A DNA stretch of 64,000 nucleotides from JAHBWV01 sp964588385 (GTDB taxonomy: Bacteria > Planctomycetota > Phycisphaerae > Phycisphaerales > UBA1924), in assembly GCA_964588385.1 (NCBI GenBank), contig CAZPPG010000002.1:1-64000 (forward strand), in the 5' to 3' direction. Shown one piece after another: positions 7,872 through 16,752 of this stretch; the stretch's first letter is position 1; every line of letters begins with the position of its first letter. Made by a program: the position numbers and the translations under genes. The notes under the pieces are model-generated. The model was not told where the DNA came from and did not search any database. It saw only the letters and a program-made list of their open reading frames with translations.

Positions 7872-9158
7872 ATGAGCAAGGCCGGTACAAGCGTGGGTTC
7901 GGGCGGCGCGACGCGGGCGCGGTCGCATGCGCCGTTTGTGGTGACGCTGCTCGCGCTCTCTGTGCTGTGCTTTGGCGCGATCGCGGCGTTCAACATCGCG
8001 ATCGATCCGTTCCGTGCGTTCCGAACGGCGTTCTCGGAAGCGCGGTATCGCGACGCGTGGCTGGGGACGAGGCGTGTGTCGAAGGGCGAGGTGCTGCGTC
8101 ACGCGGAGGCGCGGGTTGTGCTGCTCGGGACGTCGCGCGTGGAGCGGGGGTTTGATCCCTCGCATCCGGGATGGGGGACGGAGCACGGGTACAACATGGG
8201 GCTGGGCGCGACGAACATGTGGGAGCAGTTGCGCGTGTTCCGGTACGCGATGCGGCACGAACCGGTGGAGCACGTGGTGCTGGGGCTGGACATGCTGATG
8301 TTCAACTCGAACAGGCAGTTTGAGTGGGACTTCCGGCAATCGGTGTTCAACGAGCGGCGGCGGATCACGGACTATCGGTTGGGGACGTTGCTGTCGAAGT
8401 ACGCGATCGAGTCGTCGAAGAGAGTGCTCGAGCGGCACGGGAAGAACGCGACGGATGCGAATGACGATCGCGGGTTCTTGCCGGCGGGGGTTGGGGCGGG
8501 ATTTGACTATCGTGCCGCGTCGACAGGGCTGTTGCGGAACTTCATGGTGAACCCGAAGAGCTACGGACCGTACACGGACGACGGGTCGCGCTGGGCGATG
8601 CTGCGGGAGGTGATTGATACGTGCCGCGCGAGTGGCGTGCGGCTGACGATTGTGCTGCCGCCGAGCCACGCGATGGACATGGAGATGCTGTGGGTGAGCG
8701 GGAACTGGGGCGACTTTGAGGCGTGGAAGCGTCGGGTGGTTGAGATGGTGGATGGGGAGAATGCGCGGGCGCTGGAAGTGGATGCGGGCGCGTGGCAGGT
8801 ACCGGTGTGGGACTTCACGACGCATGCGGGTCGGAATGCGGAGGAGCTGCCCCGGCGGGTTGAGGGAGAGCCCTGGGTTGCGATGCGTGACTGGCTGGAG
8901 ACGAGCCATTTTACGAAGGAGTATGGAGACGACGTGATTGCGCGCGTGACGGGCGTGCAGCGTGAAGGGCGGGAGATGCCGCGTGAGGATCTGGGTGTGC
9001 GGCTGACGGGCGCGAACCTCGAGGCGCATCTTCAGAAGTTGCGCGAGGATCGTGCGTGGTTTGCAGGTGCGTTTCCGGCGGAAGCGCGGCTGGTCCGGGG
9101 TCTGTGGGATCAGGCATCGAAGTCGAGGCGATCGACGGGGGCGGAGGCGGGTGGGTGA
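7872..9158 (+). CDS. Membrane-anchored partner of the AlgI-like acyltransferase (AlgJ/DltD-like position)
   Basis: A 428-residue protein with one N-terminal transmembrane helix (VVTLLALSVLCFGAIAAF, about 18-35) and a large periplasmic domain. LLGTSRVERGFDP (about 83-95) resembles the first Ser-containing block of SGNH-like partners such as AlgJ/AlgX/DltD. YNMGLGATNMWEQLRVFRYA and VVLGLDMLMFN follow, as in proteins encoded beside MBOAT genes. The second SGNH block (DxxH) is less clear; FTKEYGDDV after TSHF near 350 is a candidate. It is probably the extracellular acyl-transfer or acceptor-binding subunit working with the product of 6356-7870, from which it is separated by one base. Confidence 0.75.
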   Translation: MSKAGTSVGSGGATRARSHAPFVVTLLALSVLCFGAIAAFNIAIDPFRAFRTAFSEARYRDAWLGTRRVSKGEVLRHAEARVVLLGTSRVERGFDPSHPGWGTEHGYNMGLGATNMWEQLRVFRYAMRHEPVEHVVLGLDMLMFNSNRQFEWDFRQSVFNERRRITDYRLGTLLSKYAIESSKRVLERHGKNATDANDDRGFLPAGVGAGFDYRAASTGLLRNFMVNPKSYGPYTDDGSRWAMLREVIDTCRASGVRLTIVLPPSHAMDMEMLWVSGNWGDFEAWKRRVVEMVDGENARALEVDAGAWQVPVWDFTTHAGRNAEELPRRVEGEPWVAMRDWLETSHFTKEYGDDVIARVTGVQREGREMPREDLGVRLTGANLEAHLQKLREDRAWFAGAFPAEARLVRGLWDQASKSRRSTGAEAGG

Positions 9159-9173
9159 GCAAGACGCGGCGGG

Positions 9174-11144
9174 TTACTCGTCGACAGAGTCGGTTTCAGG
9201 CTGGGTTTTGGGCTGGGGCTTGGCCCGAGGGCCGGCCAGGGGCGGGTCGCTCTCCTCTGCCGATTTGGGCGGAACCGGGCGCGGGTAGAGTACCCAGTCG
9301 CCGTCGATGAAGCGGCGTCGAACCGGATCGTCCTTCAGCGCCTCGTATCGGCCCGGCGGCGTCCACTGGCTCTCTGATCCCAGAAGTGAGGTTTCGGGCG
9401 AGCGCCCGCCGTCGTCCTTGCGATCGGCGCCGATTGAGTAGAGGAGAGGGCGACCGTCGCGGAGTGTGTACTTCAGGGGTTCGCCGTTGAACATGTCCAG
9501 AGGGATGGCGGGAAGGAGAGCGGGGACGATCGCGTCGAGCGTGGCGGGGTAGGAGCCGGCGCGGCGATGGTGGAGCTCGAGTGCGATGGCGGCGAGTGTG
9601 GCGTCGCGCGTCAGGCTGAAGCGATGCGCGCTCGACGCCGCGCGCGCGAGCGCGGGCATCAGCAGGAAGATGGTGGGATAGCGCTCTCGCCACATGAAGC
9701 CTTGGCTCATGTCGTCGATCTCAGCGCCGGGCAGTCGCGTCCACGTCCAGGGTGGTGTGCGTGCAGCGGCGACGGTTGCGGCCATCAGCGCGCGGTACTC
9801 ACGCCGGGTTGATGCGCGGTCAGCGATCAGCGCGGCGGCGATGGGATTGACGGTCCGTTCGACGGGGGAGGGGGGCGGCTCGGAGGAGACTTGGTTCAGA
9901 AAGCGAAGGCCGGCGGCGGTGATGTGCCCGTTGCCGCGTCCGTCATCGGTATAGACGCGCTGGAGGACATCTTCGAAAAATCGGGACTCCGTGTCGATGC
10001 GGACAAGCTCGCTTCCGTCGCGTGGGAACGAGCTGAGCATGTGGGCGAGTTCGATGAGTTGGGCGTCCGAGAGGAGCGACGGGGCGGTCTCCAGAGTTTC
10101 GAGGATCTCGTCGCACGCACGGGCGAGGATGGCGACGCCGACCAGGTCTGAGATGAGGACTGGAATCTCGCGCGCGTGTTCGCCGATGGAGATGGTGGTG
10201 CGGAGGTTACGCATCAGTCGAGCGGCGTCGCTCTGTTCGCGCGCGAGCATGGAATCGAAGACGAGGATGCCGGTGAAGTTCCGGAGCACGCCGAGGTGGG
10301 GAAGGAGGATGCTGATCGCGGGTGGATTCTCGTTCCACTTCGGATCGTCCCACATTTCGCCGAGGTTCAGAGCGTCGTATCCCGGCATGTCCGGATCGAC
10401 CCGATGGCTGACGACGTAGCCGAGGCGGGGGAGCGCGGCGGCCTTGTGGATGAGTTCGATCGCGGGCTGCTGGCGCTCAAGGTATGCGAGGGCAGCGGGC
10501 CGCGAGGGCGAGTCTTTGGGGACGCGCGGCCACCCGGCCTCGACCGGAGTGAGTTCGTCCGGGGTGCGCTCGTAGGCGCGGAGGGCCTGCTTGTACACGG
10601 TCCAGGCACGCTCGTTCACGGGGATCGTGAGCGTGGTTCTGTTCAGCTCCTTCGTCGCGTTCAGGCGCAGGATCGATGAGCCGACGTAGAGCCGAATGAA
10701 GAGGATCGTGTAAACGATTGCACACACGAGCAGGATGGTTCCAATGCTCTTCCACGCCAGGATCCAGAGTCTCCAGGGGAGCGGGCGGGATTGTTTCTTG
10801 GTCCGCCGGATGAGGCGCGCAGCGGTGGAGGAATCGCCGAAGGAGGCGATGAGATCGTCCGGTGTGTGGCTGGCATCGAGGCCGTCACGAAAGTGCGCGA
10901 TGAGTTCGGCGCCGACTTCGGCCTTTTCAACGCGCCACAGACGCGTGGCACGAACCGTGCGGAGTATGGTGCGCGTCAGCGTGTCGGGGAGAGATGCGCG
11001 GGCGCACGCGCCCGCGATGTCGAGCCGTCCGGTGAGGCGGCCGCGGAAGGCGTCGCGGAGGGGCGTGGTGCCCATGAGTTGGAGCGTGGTGGGGCGCGTG
11101 AGCGTTGAGGATGGGGCGGGTGCGGATTCGGTCGGGTCGTTCAT
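9174..11144 (-). CDS. Membrane protein of unknown function, translationally coupled to PadR
   Basis: A 656-residue protein starting at the ATG 11142-11144, preceded by GGAGGT at good spacing and overlapping the padR-like stop as ATGA. Residues about 50-105 form a helical soluble segment (VEKAEVGAELIAHFRDGLDA) resembling the HAAS-type domain often encoded with PadR regulators. One membrane helix follows (WKSIGTILLVCAIVYTILFI, about 125-145), then a large domain of about 500 residues that should be extracytoplasmic. I recognise no catalytic motif. Proteins of this type (helical domain, TM, long secreted part, PadR upstream) recur in planctomycetes without a known role. The C-terminal 35 residues are Pro/Lys-rich and probably disordered. 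Confidence 0.75.
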   Translation of the reverse strand: MNDPTESAPAPSSTLTRPTTLQLMGTTPLRDAFRGRLTGRLDIAGACARASLPDTLTRTILRTVRATRLWRVEKAEVGAELIAHFRDGLDASHTPDDLIASFGDSSTAARLIRRTKKQSRPLPWRLWILAWKSIGTILLVCAIVYTILFIRLYVGSSILRLNATKELNRTTLTIPVNERAWTVYKQALRAYERTPDELTPVEAGWPRVPKDSPSRPAALAYLERQQPAIELIHKAAALPRLGYVVSHRVDPDMPGYDALNLGEMWDDPKWNENPPAISILLPHLGVLRNFTGILVFDSMLAREQSDAARLMRNLRTTISIGEHAREIPVLISDLVGVAILARACDEILETLETAPSLLSDAQLIELAHMLSSFPRDGSELVRIDTESRFFEDVLQRVYTDDGRGNGHITAAGLRFLNQVSSEPPPSPVERTVNPIAAALIADRASTRREYRALMAATVAAARTPPWTWTRLPGAEIDDMSQGFMWRERYPTIFLLMPALARAASSAHRFSLTRDATLAAIALELHHRRAGSYPATLDAIVPALLPAIPLDMFNGEPLKYTLRDGRPLLYSIGADRKDDGGRSPETSLLGSESQWTPPGRYEALKDDPVRRRFIDGDWVLYPRPVPPKSAEESDPPLAGPRAKPQPKTQPETDSVDE

Positions 11145-11509
11145 GCCGCACCTCCGGTTGGCACGGCGTCGGGGGCCATGGTGCGGGTTGCGACGCCGAT
11201 GGCGCGCATGGCGTCGATGACGCGCGACCACTGCTCGGTGTCGGTGGCGAGGCGCTTGCGGCCCTTGTCGGTGAGCGTGTAGTACTTGCGATCGCGACCG
11301 TCGACGGTCCGCCAGACGCCTTCGATGAGGTGCTTGGCTTCGAGTCCGTAGAGCATGGGGTAGAGGGTGCTCTGGCCCATGGCGAGGATGCCGCCGGTGC
11401 GGTTGCTGAGGGCTTCGACCAGTTCGTAGCCGTACATCTCCTGGCGTTCCAAGAGCTTGAGTACGGCGACGGGTCCGGCGCCACGCATGAGTTCACGTTC
11501 GATCTTCAT
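11141..11509 (-). CDS. PadR-family transcriptional regulator
   Basis: A 122-residue protein from the ATG at 11507-11509, which has GGAG 6 bases upstream; a TTG start at 11548 would add 13 residues without support. It is a winged helix of the PadR type: ELMRGAGPVAVLKLLERQEM, YGYELVEAL, GQSTLYPMLYGLEAKHLIEG, then DRKYYTLTDKGRKRL. It most likely represses its own operon through the nested palindrome at 11555-11583 and releases on binding an unknown small molecule. It overlaps the next gene by ATGA, so the membrane protein downstream is the expected target. Confidence 0.9.
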   Translation of the reverse strand: MKIERELMRGAGPVAVLKLLERQEMYGYELVEALSNRTGGILAMGQSTLYPMLYGLEAKHLIEGVWRTVDGRDRKYYTLTDKGRKRLATDTEQWSRVIDAMRAIGVATRTMAPDAVPTGGAA

Positions 11510-11554
11510 GGCCTGCTCCACAATGCTGGATACGGGACCGTGGGACAATGCCCT

Positions 11555-11583
11555 GGTTCATATACTATGTGAACCATAGTATG
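11555..11583. promoter_or_regulatory. Nested inverted repeats, candidate PadR operator
   Basis: Two perfect overlapping inverted repeats: GGTTCA (11555-11560) with TGAACC (11570-11575), and ATACTATG (11562-11569) with CATAGTAT (11575-11582). The element is AT-rich against a GC-rich background and sits 46-74 bases upstream of the padR-like start, where a promoter is expected; on the minus strand TAGTAT could serve as a -10. Autoregulation is the usual PadR arrangement. Confidence 0.6.
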
Positions 11584-11635
11584 GGACGCAAGACACAGCG
11601 GTGGGTTTTGTGAGATTCTTTTGGTTGGCGGGGTG

Positions 11636-13201
11636 TCAATCGCCGGCGATGGGGACGAGTTGGACCTCGAAGGTGAGGTGGCGTGAGCCGCGGCGGATGG
11701 AGAGGGTGGCGGGTTCGCCCGGCTCATAGGAGCCGAGGACGCGGACGAGCTCGAAGGCGTCGCGGGTTGGGCGGTTGTTGACGGCGTACACGACGTCGCC
11801 GGCGCGGATGCCGCTGGTGCGCGCGGCCTTGGAGACTGTCTGCGTGACGACGGGGCCGTCACCACTGCCGGGGTCGATGTCGACGCCGAGTCCGGCTCGG
11901 CCTTCGCGGCCGCCCGGTTCGGGGACTGCGGGGAGCTTCTTGAGCCAGTCACGATACATGGCGTTGAGGCCATCGATATCGGTGTCGAGTGTGGCGAGGA
12001 TGGACGCGACGCCGGTGGGGTCTGACTTGAAGTGGCCGAGGTAGTGCCGGTACCACGGGCCGAGGACGCCGCGCTGGGAAAGGAAGAGGAAGAAGGTACG
12101 GCACTCGGCGTATCGGGCCATCGTGCGGCCGCCGGCGGTGAATCTGTCGCGCGGGATGGCGGCGAGTTCCTCGATGGGCGTGAGCTGGCCGCCCGAGAGG
12201 ATGCGTTTGGCGGTGTTGGTTCGCCAGGAGGGAACGGGCGTGAGCGTGCCGTTGATGATGTCGTAGTCCTCAACGAGCGAGCAGAGTCCTTCCTGGATCC
12301 AGATCGGGTGCTGCTGGCCGAGGCGGGAAGCGGAGCGCCAGTGGAGGACGTGGAAGAACTCGTGGCGCAGGGTGGCGCCGAGGTCCTGAGCGACGAGTTG
12401 CTTGCGGTCTTGGTCGTAGGCGCCGCCGATGCCGCTGAAGTTGTTTCGAGAGGCGGGGCCGTACGTCATCGCGACCCACCGGAGAAAGTCGTCGCGATTC
12501 GGAAGGACGACGGTGACGAAGGGATCGGGCGTGGTGGGGTCCTGGAGATCGTGGAAAATCTCGGCGATTCCCCAGTCGGCGAGGAGGGCGAGTTCGTTGC
12601 GGGCGATTTCGAAGGATTGCTCGTCGTAGGCGCAGGCGTAGAGCAGGCGACGCTTCTCGTCCGTTTCATAGCGGTATGCGTCGCCGTAGATCTCACGAAC
12701 TCGATCGTGGTTGGCGTCGACACGAGCGCGGATGATGGCGTCCCAGTTGTCGATCAGCGTCAGGTAGCCGGGCTCGGTGCGGATGGACTGAAGGTCGGGG
12801 TCGGTCTGCAACTGGCGGAGATCGATGAAGCCGAGCTCGATGGCGCGGTGGAGGTTCTCGACGGCGCGGGTCTTGTCCGACAGCCGGGCGTGCACGCATG
12901 CGAGGTTGTAATGGACGACAAAGCTCGTGGGTTGGAGAGCGGCCAGCTCCTCGAGTGCGGAGCGTGCGTCCTCAAAGTCATTGTCCCGGATCGCGTTGAA
13001 CGCTCGGCTCTGAAGGCGCGACGCTCGCGCGGATGGTGACTCTGAAGAGGGGGCGGCTGCTGAGGGAATCGGGGACGGGGACGGAGTCGGCGGGGGCTGA
13101 GCCTGCGCCATTTCACACGCCAACGCGAGAGATGTGATGAGTGCCCACGGCGCCGCGGAGGCGAGCGATGCCGACCGGACGTATGTGGGGTTCGTGCCCA
13201 T
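11636..13201 (-). CDS. Secreted TPR - HExxH metallopeptidase - PDZ protein (DUF1570-like)
   Basis: A 521-residue protein from the ATG 13199-13201 with a signal peptide (cleavage near AQAQ, about residue 33). Order of parts: a Ser/Pro-rich linker; a TPR-like region about 55-135 (NAIRDNDFEDARSALEELAA and following repeats); a gluzincin-type domain with HEFFH starting at His 280 and a downstream GLCSLVEDYD segment supplying the likely third zinc ligand; and a PDZ domain at about 425-515 (SGIRAGDVVYAVNNRPT). The layout matches DUF1570-type planctomycete peptidases acting outside the cytoplasm. Substrate unknown. About 120 bases separate it from the padR-like operon downstream. Confidence 0.82.
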   Translation of the reverse strand: MGTNPTYVRSASLASAAPWALITSLALACEMAQAQPPPTPSPSPIPSAAAPSSESPSARASRLQSRAFNAIRDNDFEDARSALEELAALQPTSFVVHYNLACVHARLSDKTRAVENLHRAIELGFIDLRQLQTDPDLQSIRTEPGYLTLIDNWDAIIRARVDANHDRVREIYGDAYRYETDEKRRLLYACAYDEQSFEIARNELALLADWGIAEIFHDLQDPTTPDPFVTVVLPNRDDFLRWVAMTYGPASRNNFSGIGGAYDQDRKQLVAQDLGATLRHEFFHVLHWRSASRLGQQHPIWIQEGLCSLVEDYDIINGTLTPVPSWRTNTAKRILSGGQLTPIEELAAIPRDRFTAGGRTMARYAECRTFFLFLSQRGVLGPWYRHYLGHFKSDPTGVASILATLDTDIDGLNAMYRDWLKKLPAVPEPGGREGRAGLGVDIDPGSGDGPVVTQTVSKAARTSGIRAGDVVYAVNNRPTRDAFELVRVLGSYEPGEPATLSIRRGSRHLTFEVQLVPIAGD

Positions 13202-13218
13202 GCGCGTGTGTTCCGGTC

Positions 13219-13842
13219 CTACAGGCCGCCCGGGGCGTTCACCCCGGGTTCGTGAGCGGAGTTCGATACGAGCCCGTTGATCACGAGTTGCAGGGCCTCC
13301 GGATACGCGGCGCATTCAAGGGTGAAGACCCGAGCGCCAAGGGTGTCCGGCGTGTCGTCTGGAAGCACGGGACATGTCTTCTGAAGGATGATGGGACCGT
13401 GGTCGAAGCGATCATCAACGGCGTGAACGGTGCAGCCCGAGACGGCCTCTCCCGCGGCGATGACGGCCCTGTGGACGTGGTGGCCGAAAAAGCCGGGGCC
13501 GCCGAACTTCGGCAGGAGTGAGGGATGGATGTTGATGATGCGGCCTTGATAGGCGGGGGGCACATGGACATAGCGGAGATAGCCGCAGAGAGCGACGACG
13601 TCGATTCGATGCTCGTTGAGGAGATTCGCGAGACGATCGGCGGGGATTTCCCCTTCCATGACGTCGGTTGCAATCGAACGGGCACGGAGTCGATCCACGC
13701 CGGCGCAGGGCTTGGACGCGACCGCGCGGACGATGCGTGCGTTGAGCGTTCCGGCGTCGATGGCGTGAAGGAGGTTAAGCGCGGTGCGCCCGCCTCCGGA
13801 GAGCATAACGAGGATGCGGGATGGTGCGGCAAGGGGGGGCAT
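13219..13842 (-). CDS. purN: Phosphoribosylglycinamide formyltransferase PurN
   Basis: A 207-residue protein, the usual PurN length. It transfers formyl from 10-formyl-THF to GAR in purine synthesis. The phosphate-binding N-terminus RILVMLSGGGRTALNLL and the catalytic block NIHPSLLPKFGGPGFFG are clear, with Asn 104 and His 106. TVHAVDDRFDHGPII carries the catalytic Asp at about 144. The start is 12 bases past the stop of the thioesterase gene, so the two share an operon. purM, the common neighbour elsewhere, is absent. Confidence 0.93.
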   Translation of the reverse strand: MPPLAAPSRILVMLSGGGRTALNLLHAIDAGTLNARIVRAVASKPCAGVDRLRARSIATDVMEGEIPADRLANLLNEHRIDVVALCGYLRYVHVPPAYQGRIINIHPSLLPKFGGPGFFGHHVHRAVIAAGEAVSGCTVHAVDDRFDHGPIILQKTCPVLPDDTPDTLGARVFTLECAAYPEALQLVINGLVSNSAHEPGVNAPGGL

Positions 13843-13854
13843 GTCGAGCGTGTG

Positions 13855-14274
13855 TCAGATGGTGGACGGTGAGCGGAATGGGATGGGGGTGCCCTTGGCA
13901 TCCACGGCGACCATGGTCATGGTGGCGGAGGTGACAGAGACAACTTCCGCGTTGTGGTAGCGTTCGGCTTCGACGTCGACGCGGATGGAGACGCTCTTTG
14001 TGCCCTGCCGGGTGGTGCAGGCGTAGAGGTTGACGATGTCGCCGACGAGGACGGGCGCGTGGAAGTCGACGCGCTCGATGGAGGCGGTCACCCAGCGGTG
14101 CGACCCGCTGCGGCGGGCCTCAACGAATCCAGCCTGGTCGATGGCGCTGAGGATAACGCCGCCGAAAATGGTGCCGTAATGGTTCGTGTCCTGGGGCCGG
14201 GTCATGACGCGAAGGGCCAGCCGGCGCTCGGAGGAAGGGGATGTGGCGTGGTCTGGTTGGGTGCTGGTCGCCAT
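13855..14274 (-). CDS. Acyl-CoA thioesterase, hotdog fold (YciA/BACH type)
   Basis: A 139-residue single hotdog domain. TRPQDTNHYGTIFGGVILSA followed by IDQAGFVEARR is the YciA/BACH active-site segment (Asn-His-x-Gly-x-x-Phe-Gly-Gly then Asp), and ASIERVDFHAPVLVGDIV supplies the conserved strand. It should hydrolyse acyl-CoA in the cytoplasm; chain-length preference is not readable. It is first in a two-gene operon with purN (12-base gap), with no obvious metabolic link. Confidence 0.88.
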   Translation of the reverse strand: MATSTQPDHATSPSSERRLALRVMTRPQDTNHYGTIFGGVILSAIDQAGFVEARRSGSHRWVTASIERVDFHAPVLVGDIVNLYACTTRQGTKSVSIRVDVEAERYHNAEVVSVTSATMTMVAVDAKGTPIPFRSPSTI

Positions 14275-14390
14275 GCCTGAGAATAGGTCGGAGGATGCGG
14301 GGGCCTACCCTGAGGTTGCGGGGAACTTGGAGCGAGATTCAGCCGCACGATCGCGGCTTTCGTATCAGATTCGGCGAGGAAAGGATTGCG

Positions 14391-15020
14391 ATGACGACGC
14401 TTACTGCCCAGTCGACGGTGTATGCACGGTGCCAGGGTCTCACGCAGATCGCGGCGCTGGGTGTGCCGGAACTGATTTCAAGGTACCGACTGGGATCGGA
14501 GACGATCGACAAGCGCGTCTTCCAGTTGTCTCCGGAGCAGGTGGACCAGGCGTTTCTGCCGGAAGCTGGCGTCGGAAGGTGGCCGATCCGAGTGCTCCTC
14601 GGGCATCTGGCCGACGCGGAGCTTGCGTACATCCATCGGGCGCGGCGGGTTGTGGGCGAGGACAACCCCGTGTTCGCGCTCTGGGACGAGAACTCGTTCA
14701 TCGATCAAGGTCTCTATCGCCATAATCGGATGCCTGGGCACCCCTCGCCGATGTGCGGCGGGCACGTGGCGATGCTGCACACGATCCGGCTCTGGGGCGC
14801 GGAGTGGCTGGACACGCTGACCGACGCGCAGTGGGCCAGGCAGGGGATGCACCCTGAGTATGGGCCGATCTCGGTGCGTGACATCGTTGCGATCGCGGTC
14901 TGGCACACGGAGCACCACGCACGATTCCTGAACATGAAGGTCGAGAAGTTTCTCGGGCCGGCTCCGACGCAGCAGGTTCCGAAGGGCAAGTGCGGCTCCG
15001 GCTGCGGCTGCCACGGCTGA
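14391..15020 (+). CDS. DinB-like putative metal-dependent protein
   Basis: A 209-residue protein starting at the ATG at 14391 behind GAGGAAAGGA. It has the four-helix DinB/YfiT pattern with spaced His ligands: LLGHLADAELAYIHRAR near residue 65, and AVWHTEHHARFLNM near 180. The DinB superfamily includes metal-dependent thiol transferases and many uncharacterised members, so a precise reaction is not claimed. The extreme C-terminus is Cys-rich (GKCGSGCGCHG), which is unusual for the family and could be an extra metal site. About 50 bases separate it from nadB. Confidence 0.75.
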   Translation: MTTLTAQSTVYARCQGLTQIAALGVPELISRYRLGSETIDKRVFQLSPEQVDQAFLPEAGVGRWPIRVLLGHLADAELAYIHRARRVVGEDNPVFALWDENSFIDQGLYRHNRMPGHPSPMCGGHVAMLHTIRLWGAEWLDTLTDAQWARQGMHPEYGPISVRDIVAIAVWHTEHHARFLNMKVEKFLGPAPTQQVPKGKCGSGCGCHG

Positions 15021-15063
15021 ATCGCCGGCGTTTGATGGGCTCTGACCTGACTTCCTGACGCGA

Positions 15064-16749
15064 GTGGACATGGAACGATTGCTCGACCAACGCCGGTATC
15101 TGATTCCGTTTCGGTCGTCGCTGCTGCCGCAGATATTCACGGACACGCTGGTGATCGGAGGCGGGGTGGCGGGCCTCTCGGCGGCGCGTGCGGCGGCCAC
15201 CCACGGCGAGGTGATCGTGGTCGCCAAGTCGGACCTTGGCACATCGAACACGGCGTGGGCGCAGGGCGGGATCGCGGCGGTGATGCGCGATGATGATGAT
15301 GTCGACGCGCACGTGCGCGACACGCTGGAGGCTGGAGCGGGCCTGTGCGATGAGCCGGCGGTGCGATTCATCGTTGAGAATGCCGCGGCGCGGATGCACG
15401 ACCTGCTCGACAATGGGCTGCAACTGGACAAGGACCTCTCGGGCAATCTGCTCGTTGGGCGCGAGGGCGGACATTCCGCGGCCCGGATCTATCACGCCGA
15501 CGGGGACGCCACCGGACGCGAGTTGCAGCGTTGCCTGAATGCCGCGGTCCGTTCGTTGCCGAATGTGCGTGTCTTTGAGCACTGTTTCACTCTGGACCTG
15601 ATCACGGCTTCGCCGGAGCCGGGCTCCACGGTGCTGGGGGCGATCACGTATCACGCGCGGTACGGGTTGCAGATGATCTGGGCTCGGGCGACGATGCTGG
15701 CCACGGGCGGCGCGGGGGTGGTGTATCGGGAGACGACGAATCCGCCTGTGGCGACGGCCGACGGCCTGGCGATGGCGTATCGAGCGGGCGCGACGCTCGC
15801 CGACATGGCGTTCATGCAGTTTCATCCGACGACGCTGTACCTGCCGGGTGCGGCGCGATTCCTGATCTCTGAGGCGGTTCGGGGCGAGGGCGCGCATCTG
15901 TTGGATGCCGCGGGCGCGAGGTTCATGCCGGACGTGCATGCGCTGGCGGAACTCGCGCCGCGCGATGTGGTGAGCCAGGCGATCGTTCGGCAGATCTCGA
16001 AGCAGGGGGGGCGTCACGTGTGGCTGGACTGCCGCCACATCGAGCGTTTCGACAGGCGCTTTCCGGGCATTGCCGCGTTGCTTCGGCAGTTCGAGCTTGA
16101 TCCATCGAAGAACCTGATCCCCGTGCATCCTGCGGCGCACTACATGGTGGGCGGGGTGCGAACGGATCTTCACGGTCGCACGGATGTTCCTGGGCTGTTT
16201 GCGGTGGGTGAGGTCGCGTCGACGGGGCTTCACGGGGCGAATCGACTGGCGAGCAACTCGCTGCTGGAGGGGCTGGTGATCGGGGATGCGGCGGGTCACG
16301 CGGCGGGCGCTGTGAACGGGGCGCTTGGTCTGGAGGCGGCGCGCAGGCCCGCTCCTGTGCCGGTGATCAGCGACGTGCGGCCTTCGAGCATGGGCGAGCT
16401 GGACCTTGAGGATGTGCGGTCGAGCCTGCGCTCGGCGATGTGGAAGAACGTGGGGATCGCGCGGACGGGTGGGAAGCTCGCGGACGCGGTTGACATGCTG
16501 CGGTTCTGGGCCCGATACACGCTGGACAAGATCTTTGATGAGCCCGAAGGGTGGGAGACACAGAACATGCTGCTGGTGGCGTCGATCATGGCGCAGTCGG
16601 CGGCGTGGCGGGAGGAGTCTCGCGGGTGCCACGCAAGAGGCGACTTCGTGAAGGAGGAGCTGAGGTTCGCCGTGCATGATTGCTGGCGGCGCGGCTCGCC
16701 TGAGCCCACGCTGCTGCCCGTCGCCTCGCCTCAGCCGGTGGGAGCGTGA
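15064..16749 (+). CDS. nadB: L-aspartate oxidase NadB
   Basis: A 561-residue flavoprotein that oxidises L-aspartate to iminoaspartate, the first step of NAD synthesis. The FAD-binding motif GGGVAGLSAAR is at 32-42, followed by SNTAWAQGGIAA. HSAARIYHADGDATG and FMQFHPTTLY are the substrate-site segments. HYMVGGVRTDLHGRTDVPGL and ANRLASNSLLEGLV close the flavin domain, and a helical C-terminus follows. The start may be GTG 15064 or ATG 15070; neither has a strong ribosome binding site. nadA and nadC are not nearby. The lipoprotein gene follows after 3 bases. Confidence 0.93.
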   Translation: MDMERLLDQRRYLIPFRSSLLPQIFTDTLVIGGGVAGLSAARAAATHGEVIVVAKSDLGTSNTAWAQGGIAAVMRDDDDVDAHVRDTLEAGAGLCDEPAVRFIVENAAARMHDLLDNGLQLDKDLSGNLLVGREGGHSAARIYHADGDATGRELQRCLNAAVRSLPNVRVFEHCFTLDLITASPEPGSTVLGAITYHARYGLQMIWARATMLATGGAGVVYRETTNPPVATADGLAMAYRAGATLADMAFMQFHPTTLYLPGAARFLISEAVRGEGAHLLDAAGARFMPDVHALAELAPRDVVSQAIVRQISKQGGRHVWLDCRHIERFDRRFPGIAALLRQFELDPSKNLIPVHPAAHYMVGGVRTDLHGRTDVPGLFAVGEVASTGLHGANRLASNSLLEGLVIGDAAGHAAGAVNGALGLEAARRPAPVPVISDVRPSSMGELDLEDVRSSLRSAMWKNVGIARTGGKLADAVDMLRFWARYTLDKIFDEPEGWETQNMLLVASIMAQSAAWREESRGCHARGDFVKEELRFAVHDCWRRGSPEPTLLPVASPQPVGA

Positions 16750-16752
16750 GCG

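Noticed and set aside
5834..7996. 720-codon frame opposite thyX and the MBOAT gene
   Set aside because: It is antisense to two well-supported genes and its product is Arg/His/Pro-rich noise.
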